Below, piece by piece: positions 35,128-43,381 of a stretch of DNA of 64,000 bases (position 1 is the stretch's first letter; every line of letters begins with the position of its first letter). The notes beneath the pieces were generated by a model. It ran no database searches. It was not told the origin of the DNA and worked only from the letters and a program-made list of their open reading frames with translations. A program made the translations under genes and the position numbers. This DNA comes from Rhodobacter sp. (lineage in GTDB: Bacteria > Pseudomonadota > Alphaproteobacteria > Rhodobacterales > Rhodobacteraceae): the NCBI GenBank assembly GCA_027489175.1, contig JAIYAE010000005.1, positions 1 to 64,000 on the forward strand, given 5' to 3'.

Positions 35128-36108
35128 ATGATTGTTGATCCCGTCCGCGCGCCCGTCAGTGGTCAGGATGGCTTGACCACAGTTCATCTTTCCGTGGCCG
35201 GTGGCCTGACGCTGTTCGGGGCGTATCTGGACACGCTGGCCCCTGGTGCGTGGTCAAGCCACCGGCATTGGCATTCGGCAGAGGATGAGTTCCTTTTCCT
35301 TCTCTCCGGCACCGCCACCTTGCGGGATGACAGCGGTCTGACCGACCTCTTCCCCGGTGACGCCGTCTGCTGGCGTCATGGCGATCCGAACGGCCACCAC
35401 CTGACCAACCGGGGCGATGTGCCTGCCCGCTGGCTGATCGTCGGATCGCGCTGCCGGGGCGATATCTGCACCTATCCTGACGATGGCCGCCGCCAGATCA
35501 ACGAGGCCACCACCTGGCGGATCGAGGCCGCAGATGGCACCGTTCTGAAAGGTGGCGACCTGCCGGAGGAGCTTCTCGGCCTGCGCGCGCCATGGGGCAA
35601 GCCGTTCGACGGCACGCCGCGCCCGCACATCATCCGTGCCGGGACTGTCCCGGGGGAGTATCACCCAAGTTCCGCCCCGGCCGAGTTTGACACGCTGGGC
35701 GACTACCGCGCGCATGCGCTTTCAGACGCGGGCGGGTTGACCCAGTTCGGCGCCTTTACCGAAACGCTGATGCCCGGCGCACGCTCAAGCCACCGGCACT
35801 GGCATTCGGACGAGGATGAGTTTCTTTACACGCTCGACGGTGTTGTCACCCTGCACGAGAATGACGGCCTGACCGACCTGCCGCCCGGCACTTGCGTGTG
35901 CTGGCCTGCGGGCGTGGCCAATGCCCATGCCCTCGAAAACCGCACCTCTGACCCGGTCACCTATTTCGTCGCAGGCGCGCGCCTGCCCGAGGATGACGTG
36001 ACCTACCCCGATATCGACCTGCATTACTCGCGCCGGAAGGGTCTTCGCACCTTGTCGCACAAGGACGGAACCCCCTATCCCGGCTGGCCCAAGGAGACGA
36101 ACCGATGA
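35128..36108 (+). CDS. Double-cupin protein in the beta-oxidation cluster
   Basis: A 326-aa protein of two cupin domains. Domain 1 (about 25-115) and domain 2 (about 200-295) both carry SSHRHWHSxEDEF, the metal-binding HxH...E motif, followed by LSGTATL or LDGVVTL and a C-terminal His (NGHHL, NAHAL). Each domain ends in a D-x-x-TYPD stretch. All ligands are intact in both halves. The 3' end overlaps the fadJ start by 4 bp (ATGA), so it is translationally coupled to beta-oxidation. It could be a metal-dependent isomerase/dioxygenase or an acyl-binding sensor; the sequence does not decide. Confidence 0.85.
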   Translation: MIVDPVRAPVSGQDGLTTVHLSVAGGLTLFGAYLDTLAPGAWSSHRHWHSAEDEFLFLLSGTATLRDDSGLTDLFPGDAVCWRHGDPNGHHLTNRGDVPARWLIVGSRCRGDICTYPDDGRRQINEATTWRIEAADGTVLKGGDLPEELLGLRAPWGKPFDGTPRPHIIRAGTVPGEYHPSSAPAEFDTLGDYRAHALSDAGGLTQFGAFTETLMPGARSSHRHWHSDEDEFLYTLDGVVTLHENDGLTDLPPGTCVCWPAGVANAHALENRTSDPVTYFVAGARLPEDDVTYPDIDLHYSRRKGLRTLSHKDGTPYPGWPKETNR

Positions 36109-38294
36109 CTGATTTCACCATGAACACCGATGCCGATGGCGTCGCCACCATCACCTGGGATGTGGCGGCAAAGTCGATGAACGTGATGTCGACCGAGGCG
36201 TTCGGGCTTCTGTCCGACCTTGTCGATCAGGCTCTGGCCGATGCGGCGGTGAAGGGGATCGTCATCACCAGCGCGAAGAAGGATTTCGCGGGGGGGATGG
36301 ACCTGAACGTGATCGCCCGGATGCGGGCCGGGGGCGCGCAGGCGATCTTTGACGGCGTGATGCAGATGCACAAGGTCCTGCGCAAGATCGAACGCGCGGG
36401 GATGGACCCCAAGACGCTGAAGGGGGCCAAGCCGATTGTCGCCGCCCTGCCGGGGACGGCGCTGGGGATCGGGCTGGAGCTGCCCTTGTCCTGCCACCGG
36501 ATCATTGCGGCGGACAACCCAAAGGCCAAGATCGGCCTGCCGGAAATCATGGTCGGCATCTTCCCGGGCGCGGGCGGCACCACGCGCCTGTCGCGCAAGC
36601 TGGGCGCGATGATGGCGGCACCGTTCCTTCTGGAAGGGAAGCTTTCGGACCCGAAATCCGCCAAATCCGCCGGGTTGATTGATGAAGTTGTGGCGCCTGA
36701 GGCGCTGCTGGCCCGTGCCAAGGAATGGGTGCTGTCAGCCACCGACGCCGATCTGGTGAAGCCCTGGGATGCGAAGGGCTACAAGATGCCCGGCGGTGCG
36801 CCCTACTCGGCACCTGGGTTCCCGACGTTTGTGGGGGCCAGCGCGATGGTGCATGGCAAGACGATGGGCGTCTATCCTGCGGCCAAAGCGCTGCTGGCGG
36901 CGGTTTATGAGGGGTCGTTGGTGCCCTTTGACGTGGCGCTGAAGATCGAGGCGCGGCATTTCACCTCGGTCCTGATGGACCCGTCGTCGACAGCGATGAT
37001 CCGCAGCCTGTTCATCAACAAGGAAGCGCTGGAGAAAGGCGCGAACCGGCCTGCCGCACCGGACCAGTCGGTGAAGAAGCTGGGTGTCATCGGCGCCGGC
37101 ATGATGGGCGCGGGGATCGCCTATGTCAGCGCCAATGCCGGGATCGAGGTGGTGCTGATCGACAGCACGCAGGAAGCGGCGGATCGGGGCAAAGCGCATT
37201 CGGAAGGCATCCTCGACAAGGGGATGAAGCGCGGCAAGGTCACGGCGGCGAAGAAGGATGAGGTGTTGGGACGGATTCTGGCCACGACCGATTACGCGGC
37301 GCTGAAGGGGGTTGATCTGATCGTGGAGGCGGTGTTCGAAGATCCCAAGGTCAAGGCCGGCGTGATGAAGCAGATCGAGGCGGCGGTTGATGGCGGCACG
37401 ATCATCGCCTCCAACACCTCGACCCTGCCGATCACCGGCCTTGCCGCTGCCACCTCATGGCCCGAGGATTTCATCGGCATTCACTTCTTCAGCCCGGTGG
37501 ACAAGATGAACCTGGTGGAGATCATCCGTGGCCGCGACACCAAGGACCGCGCTGTGGCCAAGGCGCTGGATTTCGTCCGGCAGATCCGGAAGACCCCGAT
37601 CGTCGTGAACGACGCGCGGTTCTTCTACGCCAACCGCTGCATCATCCCGTACCTCAACGAAGGTATCCGCATGGTCGCCGAAGGGGTGGAGCCTGCGCTG
37701 ATCGAGAATGCGGCGAAGCTGGTGGGCATGCCACTTGGGCCGCTGCAGCTGGTCGATGAAACCTCCATCGACCTTGGGGTGAAGATCGCGAAAGCGACGA
37801 AGCAGGCGATGGGCAGTGACTACCCGGACGAGGCGGTGGACAAGGTGCTGTTCTGGCTGGCCGATCAGGGACGGCTGGGGCGGAAGTCGAAGTCCGGTTT
37901 CTACGCCTATGACGACAAGGGTGACCGTCTGGGTCTGTGGGACGGGCTTGAGGCGCGCTATCCCTTGGACAAGGCACAGCCCAGCCTGACCGACGTGCAG
38001 CACCGGTTGCTGTTTTCCCAGGTGCTGGAGGCGGTGCGGGCGCTGGAAGAAGGCGTGCTGACCGATATCCGTGAGGGCGATGTGGGAGCGATCCTGGGCT
38101 GGGGCTTTGCGCCGTGGTCGGGCGGGCCGTTCAGCTGGCTGGACATCATCGGCGCTGCCCGCGCCGTCGATATTTGCCGCAGCCTGACCGCCCAGTTCGG
38201 CCCGCGTTTCCACGCGCCCGCGCTGTTGCGTGAGATGGCCGAAAAGGGCGAGACGTTCTATGGCCGCTTCGGGGGCGAACGTCGCGCGGCCTGA
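36105..38294 (+). CDS. fadJ: 3-hydroxyacyl-CoA dehydrogenase / enoyl-CoA hydratase
   Basis: A 729-aa multifunctional beta-oxidation enzyme. The N-terminal crotonase domain (about 1-190) has KDFAGGMDLNVIARM and GLPEIMVGIFPGAGGTTRLS with the two catalytic Glu positions. The NAD-binding dehydrogenase domain (about 320-500) begins KLGVIGAGMMGAGIAYVSAN and has IASNTSTLPITGLA and IGIHFFSPVDKMNLVEII; the C-terminal dehydrogenase domain follows. Length matches FadJ/FadB. Coupled to the bicupin gene by ATGA. Confidence 0.94.
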   Translation: MTDFTMNTDADGVATITWDVAAKSMNVMSTEAFGLLSDLVDQALADAAVKGIVITSAKKDFAGGMDLNVIARMRAGGAQAIFDGVMQMHKVLRKIERAGMDPKTLKGAKPIVAALPGTALGIGLELPLSCHRIIAADNPKAKIGLPEIMVGIFPGAGGTTRLSRKLGAMMAAPFLLEGKLSDPKSAKSAGLIDEVVAPEALLARAKEWVLSATDADLVKPWDAKGYKMPGGAPYSAPGFPTFVGASAMVHGKTMGVYPAAKALLAAVYEGSLVPFDVALKIEARHFTSVLMDPSSTAMIRSLFINKEALEKGANRPAAPDQSVKKLGVIGAGMMGAGIAYVSANAGIEVVLIDSTQEAADRGKAHSEGILDKGMKRGKVTAAKKDEVLGRILATTDYAALKGVDLIVEAVFEDPKVKAGVMKQIEAAVDGGTIIASNTSTLPITGLAAATSWPEDFIGIHFFSPVDKMNLVEIIRGRDTKDRAVAKALDFVRQIRKTPIVVNDARFFYANRCIIPYLNEGIRMVAEGVEPALIENAAKLVGMPLGPLQLVDETSIDLGVKIAKATKQAMGSDYPDEAVDKVLFWLADQGRLGRKSKSGFYAYDDKGDRLGLWDGLEARYPLDKAQPSLTDVQHRLLFSQVLEAVRALEEGVLTDIREGDVGAILGWGFAPWSGGPFSWLDIIGAARAVDICRSLTAQFGPRFHAPALLREMAEKGETFYGRFGGERRAA

Positions 38295-38301
38295 TCTGCC
38301 G

Positions 38302-38332
38302 GGCCAAAATTCTTCGCAGAAGAATTTTGGCC
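38302..38332 (+). terminator. Perfect 14-bp-stem palindrome after fadJ
   Basis: Arms GGCCAAAATTCTTC and GAAGAATTTTGGCC enclose GCA, seven bases after the fadJ stop; TGCTTTTGG follows. A strong terminator hairpin for the plus strand. Its inverted twin lies 20 bp further on. Confidence 0.75.
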
Positions 38333-38351
38333 TGCTTTTGGGTGCGGAGTA

Positions 38352-38372
38352 AAATTCTTCTGCGAAGAATTT
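38352..38372 (-). terminator. Inverted copy of the preceding palindrome, before the end of the hydroxyacid dehydrogenase gene
   Basis: AAATTCTTC-TGC-GAAGAATTT is the reverse complement of the core of the hairpin at 38302-38332 (loop TGC instead of GCA). It would terminate the minus-strand transcript of the convergent dehydrogenase gene. In that direction it is followed by TTTTACTCC. Confidence 0.65.
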
Positions 38373-38396
38373 CGGCCCCCAGTCATGCCGGGCGTT

Positions 38397-39353
38397 TCAG
38401 GGATTCAAGAGGTTCGGCGGCACCTTGCCGTCGGCGAAGGCGATCAGGTTGGCCACCGCCATCAGACCCATGCCTTCCCGCACTTCAAGGCAGGCCGTGC
38501 CCAGGTGGGGGAGGAGGGTGACATTCTCCATGGCCATCAGTGCCTCGGGGACCTTCGGCTCGAATTCGTAAACGTCGAGCCCCGCGCCCGCGATCTTGCC
38601 CGCGTGCAGCGTGGCGATCAAAGCGGCCTCATCCACCACATCGCCACGGCTGATGTTCACGAAGAGGCCTGACGGCTTCATCATCGCAAGCGTATCTGCA
38701 TTGATCAGGTGATGTGTGGCCTTGCCACCCGGTACCGCAACCACCACGACATCGGCGGCCATCGCTTCGGCCATTTCCACCTGCCGCGCGGGCAGGCCGG
38801 GGTCTGCGACGGGAGAGCGGTTGTAGAAGACCACCTCCATGTCGAAGCCGTAGTGGCAACGCTTCGCAATCGCCTTGCCGATGCGTCCAAAGCCGATCAC
38901 GCCCAGCCGCTTGCCGGTCACATGGGTGCCCAGCATCTGTGTCGGATGCCAGCCCTCCCACTTGCCCGCCCTCAGCAGGCGTTCGCCTTCGCCAAGGCGG
39001 CGGGCGGTCATCAGGATGAGGGAAAGGGCAATGTCGGCCGTCGCATCGGTGACCGCGCCGGGGGTGTTTGTGACCTGCACGCCCGCGGCCTTGGCGGCAT
39101 CGACGTCGATGTGGTTATAGCCCACACCGAAGTTGGCCAAGAGCTTCGCGCGGGGGGTTGGCACATCGCCAAAGACATCGGGCTGAAACCGGTCGCCCAA
39201 GGTGGGCAGTACCAGATCATAGTCGCGCAGCGCGATCCGAAGCTCTTGCGCGGACATCGGGTCTGTCCGGTCGCGCAGGGTCACGTCAAACCGGGCGCGC
39301 GCGGCGTCAAGCACACGGTCGGGCAGGCGGCGGGTGATCAGCAGCGTCTGCAT
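38397..39353 (-). CDS. D-isomer specific 2-hydroxyacid dehydrogenase (glyoxylate/hydroxypyruvate reductase type)
   Basis: A 318-aa NAD(P)H-dependent dehydrogenase. The Rossmann motif is RLGVIGFGRIGKAIAKR; catalytic Arg, Glu and His lie in VNISRGDVVDE, DVYEFEPKVPEAL and TLLPHLGTACLEVREGM. N-terminal VGYNHIDVDAAKAAGVQVTN is typical of glyoxylate/hydroxypyruvate reductases. Physiologically it reduces glyoxylate or hydroxypyruvate. Overlaps csaA by one base; convergent with fadJ. Confidence 0.9.
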   Translation of the reverse strand: MQTLLITRRLPDRVLDAARARFDVTLRDRTDPMSAQELRIALRDYDLVLPTLGDRFQPDVFGDVPTPRAKLLANFGVGYNHIDVDAAKAAGVQVTNTPGAVTDATADIALSLILMTARRLGEGERLLRAGKWEGWHPTQMLGTHVTGKRLGVIGFGRIGKAIAKRCHYGFDMEVVFYNRSPVADPGLPARQVEMAEAMAADVVVVAVPGGKATHHLINADTLAMMKPSGLFVNISRGDVVDEAALIATLHAGKIAGAGLDVYEFEPKVPEALMAMENVTLLPHLGTACLEVREGMGLMAVANLIAFADGKVPPNLLNP

Positions 39354-39685
39354 CAGAAAAGTTTCCCCCCAAGTGGAACGTCATGGCCGGGGCCGATCAG
39401 CACGACCTGGCCCTCCTCATCCGGGACGCCAAGAACCAGCACCTCGGACATGACCGGGCCGATCTGGCGGGGCGGAAAGTTGACGACGGCAAGGACCTGA
39501 CGGCCGACCAGCCCTTCAGGTGTATAGTGCCGGGTCAGCTGCGCGGAGGAGCGTTTTTCGCCGATCCCGGGGCCGAAATCGACCCAAAGCTTGATCGCGG
39601 GCTTGCGCGCTTCGGGGAAGGGTTCGGCGCGGGTAATGCGGCCGACGCGGATGTCGACGGCCTCAAACTGATCGTAGGCGATCAT
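39353..39685 (-). CDS. csaA: tRNA-binding protein, CsaA type
   Basis: A 110-aa single OB-fold tRNA-binding domain, with VDIRVGRITRAEPFPEARKP at the start and VVNFPPRQIGPVMSEVLVLG near the C-terminus. CsaA proteins have been described as secretion-related chaperones and bind tRNA as dimers. It overlaps proC upstream and the dehydrogenase downstream. Confidence 0.9.
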   Translation of the reverse strand: MIAYDQFEAVDIRVGRITRAEPFPEARKPAIKLWVDFGPGIGEKRSSAQLTRHYTPEGLVGRQVLAVVNFPPRQIGPVMSEVLVLGVPDEEGQVVLIGPGHDVPLGGKLF

Positions 39686-40494
39686 TTCCCAAGCTCCCGG
39701 CCCCGGTCGGCGGCGGACTTCACGGCGCGTTTCAGAAGGGCGGGGAAGCCGGTTCCTTCGTCCATCAGGACCCCAAGTGCTGCGGCGGTGGTGCCGCCGG
39801 GTGATGTGACGTTGATCCGCAACTGCGCTGCGGTCTCAGGGGACCGGAACGCCAGTTCCCCCGCCCCGCAGACCGTGGCGCGGGCGAGTTGCATGGCCAC
39901 GTCCGCAGGCAACCCCTCAGCCTCACCGGCAGCAGCCATGGCCTCAATCAGGTGGAAGACGTAAGCCGGGCCGGAACCGGAGACGGCGGTTACGGCGTCG
40001 ATCTGGTGTTCGCCGTCAAGGTCCACGACTTGTCCCACCGCAGCCATCAGCGTGCGGGCCAGGGAAAAGCCTGCATCTGAGACATGCGCATTGCGGCAAA
40101 GCGCGGTTATGCCGCGGCCCACCATCGCAGGCGTGTTCGGCATGGTGCGGACGATTGGGGTGCGGTTGCCAAGGGCGGCCTCAAACGTGGCGATCGTGGT
40201 GCCTGCGGCGATGGAGATGAAAAGCGTCGTGCCATTGCCCATCGCCTGCAGGGCGGGCAGGGCCTTTCCCATCATCTGCGGCTTTACCGCCAGCAGAGCC
40301 ACGGCGGGGGCATCCGGCAGGCCTTCGTTCAGGTGAACCCCGGTCTGGATCAGCCAGTCGGTGGGATTGGGCTCGATTACCCAGACCGATCCGCTGGGAA
40401 GGCCAGCCTCCAGCCAGCCGGTCAGAAGCGCCGTTCCCATCTTGCCGCAGCCAAGCAGCACCAGCCCACCCTGGGCCACCACGTCCAATGTCAT
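39682..40494 (-). CDS. proC: Pyrroline-5-carboxylate reductase
   Basis: A 270-aa NAD(P)H-dependent enzyme for the final step of proline synthesis. The Rossmann motif is LLGCGKMGTALLTGWLEAGL and the ProC signature AVSGSGPAYVFHLIEAMAAA. RTMPNTPAMVGRGI is also conserved. It overlaps csaA by 4 bp and follows ybjN by 27 bp. Confidence 0.94.
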   Translation of the reverse strand: MTLDVVAQGGLVLLGCGKMGTALLTGWLEAGLPSGSVWVIEPNPTDWLIQTGVHLNEGLPDAPAVALLAVKPQMMGKALPALQAMGNGTTLFISIAAGTTIATFEAALGNRTPIVRTMPNTPAMVGRGITALCRNAHVSDAGFSLARTLMAAVGQVVDLDGEHQIDAVTAVSGSGPAYVFHLIEAMAAAGEAEGLPADVAMQLARATVCGAGELAFRSPETAAQLRINVTSPGGTTAAALGVLMDEGTGFPALLKRAVKSAADRGRELGK

Positions 40495-40521
40495 GAAACC
40501 CCCCGTACTTCGGGGGACAGG

Positions 40522-41025
40522 TTAGGCGCGGCCGTAAGCCTCGGCAATGGCGACTTTCATCGCTTCGGCGGGCGTTTCATTGCCCCAGGCGACCATCTGG
40601 AAAGCCGGGTAGAACCGTTCCGACGCCATGACGGCCGAGGCGATGAGCCGGTCGATCTGTTCCGGCCCGACCATCTGCCCGCCAGCGAGCAACAGGCCAT
40701 AGCGCCAGACCATCAGCTTCTGTTCCGCCCACCACGTGAAGGCGCCGGTCCAGACCATGTCATTGCAGCGGTTCAGGACGTCATAGAGGGCCGAGACCTT
40801 CTCTTCCGGCGGCTCCATCTCGAACGTGCAGATCAGGCGCAGGGTTTCGTCCTGCGGGCTCCACGCGAGGGTGAGAGAGTAGGTGCGCCACTGACCTTCG
40901 ACTGCCATGGCGATCTGGTCTTCCGTGACCCGGTCGAATTCCCAGGCGTGATGTTCGGCCAGGGTCTCGACGATGTCGATCGGGTGGAGATCGTCCATCG
41001 TTGCGTAGTCTTCGGAAAGCGACAT
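40522..41025 (-). CDS. YbjN domain-containing protein
   Basis: A 167-aa cytoplasmic protein of the YbjN/TY3-chaperone-like fold. DDLHPIDIVETLAEHHAWEF opens the domain and the acidic/aromatic core QIAMAVEGQWRTYSLTLAWS and NDMVWTGAFTWWAEQKLMVW is characteristic. YbjN proteins are linked to stress and motility in enterobacteria; the role here is unknown. First gene of ybjN-proC-csaA-dehydrogenase on the minus strand. Confidence 0.85.
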   Translation of the reverse strand: MSLSEDYATMDDLHPIDIVETLAEHHAWEFDRVTEDQIAMAVEGQWRTYSLTLAWSPQDETLRLICTFEMEPPEEKVSALYDVLNRCNDMVWTGAFTWWAEQKLMVWRYGLLLAGGQMVGPEQIDRLIASAVMASERFYPAFQMVAWGNETPAEAMKVAIAEAYGRA

Positions 41026-41269
41026 TGCCCGGCCTCATGATGCTGCTTCAGGCGGGGCGAGACCCACTAGAAGCTGGGTGTCTGGCAAGGATCAGCGTCA
41101 GCCCGACGATGCCCTTACTAGATATGGTGTGGGCAAAGCGGAAGCCTGTAAAGCGTTTTCTGCATGAAATAGCTGTGGACAACCGGTTTTTCGCCTTGGG
41201 AGAGTCAAAAGAGTCAAAGACTTGGCGGTCAGCGGGGTGGGGTAGGGTCGGTTCCGCAACCGGCGGCAG

Positions 41270-41301
41270 AAAAAAGCCCCCATGCGGGGGCGCATGGGGG
41301 C
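41270..41301 (-). terminator. Intrinsic terminator, minus strand
   Basis: A perfect 10-bp stem (GCCCCCATGC/GCATGGGGGC) with a 6-base loop is followed in the minus-strand direction by TTTTTT. It lies 250 bp after trpS and 245 bp before ybjN, and would separate the two transcription units. Confidence 0.85.
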
Positions 41302-41496
41302 ATGTCGGGCGGGCCGCGGCCTCTCAGGGGACAGGTTGGCCGGGCCGGAGCGATGGGGACAGATCGCCATTCCGAACGCCTTTGGGTATAGGGTCCGCCG
41401 GAATCGGGAATGTGACAGCTGCGCGGCCCGGCGAAGTTTCCTGTGGATGGATTTGACGCGGGCTGCCGCCCTGCGTTTTGCGTGCCCCCAGCCTCT

Positions 41497-41521
41497 CCCT
41501 TCCCCCACGAGGGGGGAAGGG
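41497..41521 (-). other. CCCTTCCCCC/GGGGGAAGGG palindrome after trpS
   Basis: A perfect 10-bp stem with a 5-base loop, 28 bp after the trpS stop. There is no T-run on either side. Palindromes of this CCCTCCCCC-type are a known class of dispersed intergenic units in alphaproteobacteria; only one copy is seen here. Confidence 0.55.
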
Positions 41522-41549
41522 ACGTGCCGGTCCTGTGCAGCGTCGGGTC

Positions 41550-42605
41550 CTAGCCCTTGCGGGAGCGGATCATGCCGGCGATCTCTTTCGTCTGCGCAAG
41601 GATCGGTTGCGCGATGGCATCGGCGCGGTCAGCGCCATTGCCGAGGATGCGGTCAATCTCGGCCGGGTCGGCCATCAGGCGGTTCATCTCTTGCGTGATC
41701 GGGGAAAGCTTGGCCACCGCAAGGTCGGCGAGCGCGGGCTTGAACGTGCCAAACTGTGCGCCGGCGAAGTCACGGATCACCTGGTCTACCGTATGCCCGG
41801 CAAGGGCGGCATAGATGTTTACCAGGTTCCGCGCCTCGGGCCGGTCTTTCAGGCCTTCCACCGTTTCGGGCAGGGGTTCCGGGTCGGTCTTGGCCTTGCG
41901 GATCTTGGCGGCGATGGTGTCGGCACTGTCGGTCAGATTGATCCGGCTTTGATCCGAGGGGTCGGATTTCGACATCTTCTTGGTGCCGTCGCGCAGGCTC
42001 ATCACCCGGGTCGCGGCACCTTCGATCAGCGGTTCGACGACGGGGAAGAAATCGACGCCGTAATCGTTGTTGAACTTGATCGCGATGTCGCGCGTCAGCT
42101 CCAGATGCTGTTTCTGGTCTTCGCCGACCGGGACCATGGTGGCGTGGTAGACCATGATGTCAGCCGCCATCAGGGACGGGTAGGCGTAAAGCCCAAGGCT
42201 GGCCGCTTCGGCGTTCTTGCCGGCGGTCTTGTCCTTGAACTGGGTCATCCGGTTCATCCAGCCAAGCCGGGCGACGCAGTTGAAGATCCAGGCAAGCTCG
42301 GCATGCGCCGAGACCTGGCTTTGGTTGAAGAGGATGGACCGCGCGGGGTCAATCCCGGCGGCGATGAAGGCGGCAGCGCCTTCGCGGGTCTGCTGGCGCA
42401 GCTTTTCAGGGTCTTGCCAGACGGTGATCGCATGCAGATCGACCATGCAGTAGATCGTTTCGATCCCCTCATCCTGCTTTTCGACAAAGCGCTTCAGGGC
42501 ACCAAGGTAGTTGCCAAGCGTCAGCCCGCCCGAAGGCTGAATGCCCGAGAAGATGCGGGGTTTGAACGGGGTCGGCGTTTGGACGGCCGAGGGGTCGGTG
42601 GTCAT
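41550..42605 (-). CDS. trpS: Tryptophan-tRNA ligase
   Basis: A 351-aa class I aminoacyl-tRNA synthetase. [20 protein letters not shown] contains the HIGH-like motif near residues 18-35 and [12 protein letters not shown] is the KMSKS loop. [20 protein letters not shown] is the usual tryptophan pocket region. The start at 42605 is chosen because GGAGCC lies 6 bases upstream. Divergent from the rhomboid-like gene. Confidence 0.96.
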   Translation of the reverse strand: MTTDPSAVQTPTPFKPRIFSGIQPSGGLTLGNYLGALKRFVEKQDEGIETIYCMVDLHAITVWQDPEKLRQQTREGAAAFIAAGIDPARSILFNQSQVSAHAELAWIFNCVARLGWMNRMTQFKDKTAGKNAEAASLGLYAYPSLMAADIMVYHATMVPVGEDQKQHLELTRDIAIKFNNDYGVDFFPVVEPLIEGAATRVMSLRDGTKKMSKSDPSDQSRINLTDSADTIAAKIRKAKTDPEPLPETVEGLKDRPEARNLVNIYAALAGHTVDQVIRDFAGAQFGTFKPALADLAVAKLSPITQEMNRLMADPAEIDRILGNGADRADAIAQPILAQTKEIAGMIRSRKG

Positions 42606-42691
42606 CTCAGGCTCCGGTCTGGAAATCGCTGCCGATCCCGCGTAATCCAAGGGGGCTGGGGCGTCAATTGCCCCAGACCATGGGGGACCAG

Positions 42692-43381
42692 ATGCAGCCA
42701 GACATGAACGCGGCGCCGATCAACCCGTTGCCGGTGATCGTCTGGGTGCTGGCGCTGCCCCTGATCGCGATGGAAGTGGTGCTGGGGCTGGCGCAAGCCG
42801 GGCTGGTCGGCGGTACCGGTGGCATCGGTTGGCGGCTGCAGGCGGTGGAGCGGTTCGGGATGTTCCCGGAACTGCTGCGCTATCAGTTGGAAACCGGCGG
42901 GCAGCCCTATGAAGATCTGTTGCGGCTGGTGGCTTACCCCCTGATCCATGCCAACTTCACCCACGCCCTGTTTGCCGTCGTGCTGCTCCTCGCGCTGGGC
43001 AAGATGGTGGCAGAGATCTTCCGCTGGTGGGGCGTGCTGGTGGTGTTTTTCGGCGCATCGATCGCCGGGGGGCTGGTCTATGGCCTAGCTATCCCCGACC
43101 TGCGCGCACCGCTGATTGGGGCTTATCCTGCGGTCTACGGGCTGATCGGGGCCTTTACCTTCCTTCTGTGGACGAACCTGGCGCGAAAGGGGGCAAACAA
43201 GTACCGCGCTTTCAGCCTGATCGGGGCGCTGTTGTTCTTCCAGCTGGTGTTCGGTGTCCTCTTTGGCGGCACATGGGACTGGGTTGGTGATGTGACCGGC
43301 TTTGTGACCGGGTTCCTGCTGTCGTTCGTGGTCAGCCCGGGCGGCTGGGCCCGGGTGGTGCAAATGGTGCGTCAGCGCTGA
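42692..43381 (+). CDS. Rhomboid-fold membrane protein lacking the catalytic residues
   Basis: A 229-aa protein with six or so membrane segments and the rhomboid order of motifs. Where an active protease has GxSG in segment 4, this reads GAYPAVYG (Y145 at the Ser position); the segment-6 His is D200 in GDVTGF; and [10 protein letters not shown] lacks the oxyanion Asn. It is therefore a pseudo-rhomboid, probably binding rather than cutting membrane proteins. The start at 42692 has GGGGGACC before it; other in-frame starts lie up to 24 bases upstream. Its end overlaps the convergent murJ end by 10 bp. Confidence 0.82.
   Translation: MQPDMNAAPINPLPVIVWVLALPLIAMEVVLGLAQAGLVGGTGGIGWRLQAVERFGMFPELLRYQLETGGQPYEDLLRLVAYPLIHANFTHALFAVVLLLALGKMVAEIFRWWGVLVVFFGASIAGGLVYGLAIPDLRAPLIGAYPAVYGLIGAFTFLLWTNLARKGANKYRAFSLIGALLFFQLVFGVLFGGTWDWVGDVTGFVTGFLLSFVVSPGGWARVVQMVRQR

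Larger units (their letters stand above)
41026..41549. other. 524-bp non-coding stretch between ybjN and trpS
   Basis: It holds the ybjN promoter region at its left end (AT-rich patch around 41120-41200), a strong terminator (41270-41301) and a palindrome close to the trpS stop (41497-41521). About 200 bp between those hairpins show no convincing open frame on either strand and no tRNA features. If trpS transcripts run to the second hairpin they would carry a long structured 3' end, or a small RNA could be made here. Confidence 0.5.

Noticed and set aside
36201..36900. Possible separate enoyl-CoA hydratase gene
   Set aside because: The crotonase domain is in the same uninterrupted frame as the dehydrogenase domain, so it is part of the FadJ-type fusion and not a separate gene.
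41165..41185. TGTGGACAA, a DnaA-box-like sequence
   Set aside because: A single near-match with no partner boxes, no AT-rich unwinding region and no dnaA nearby; not an origin.
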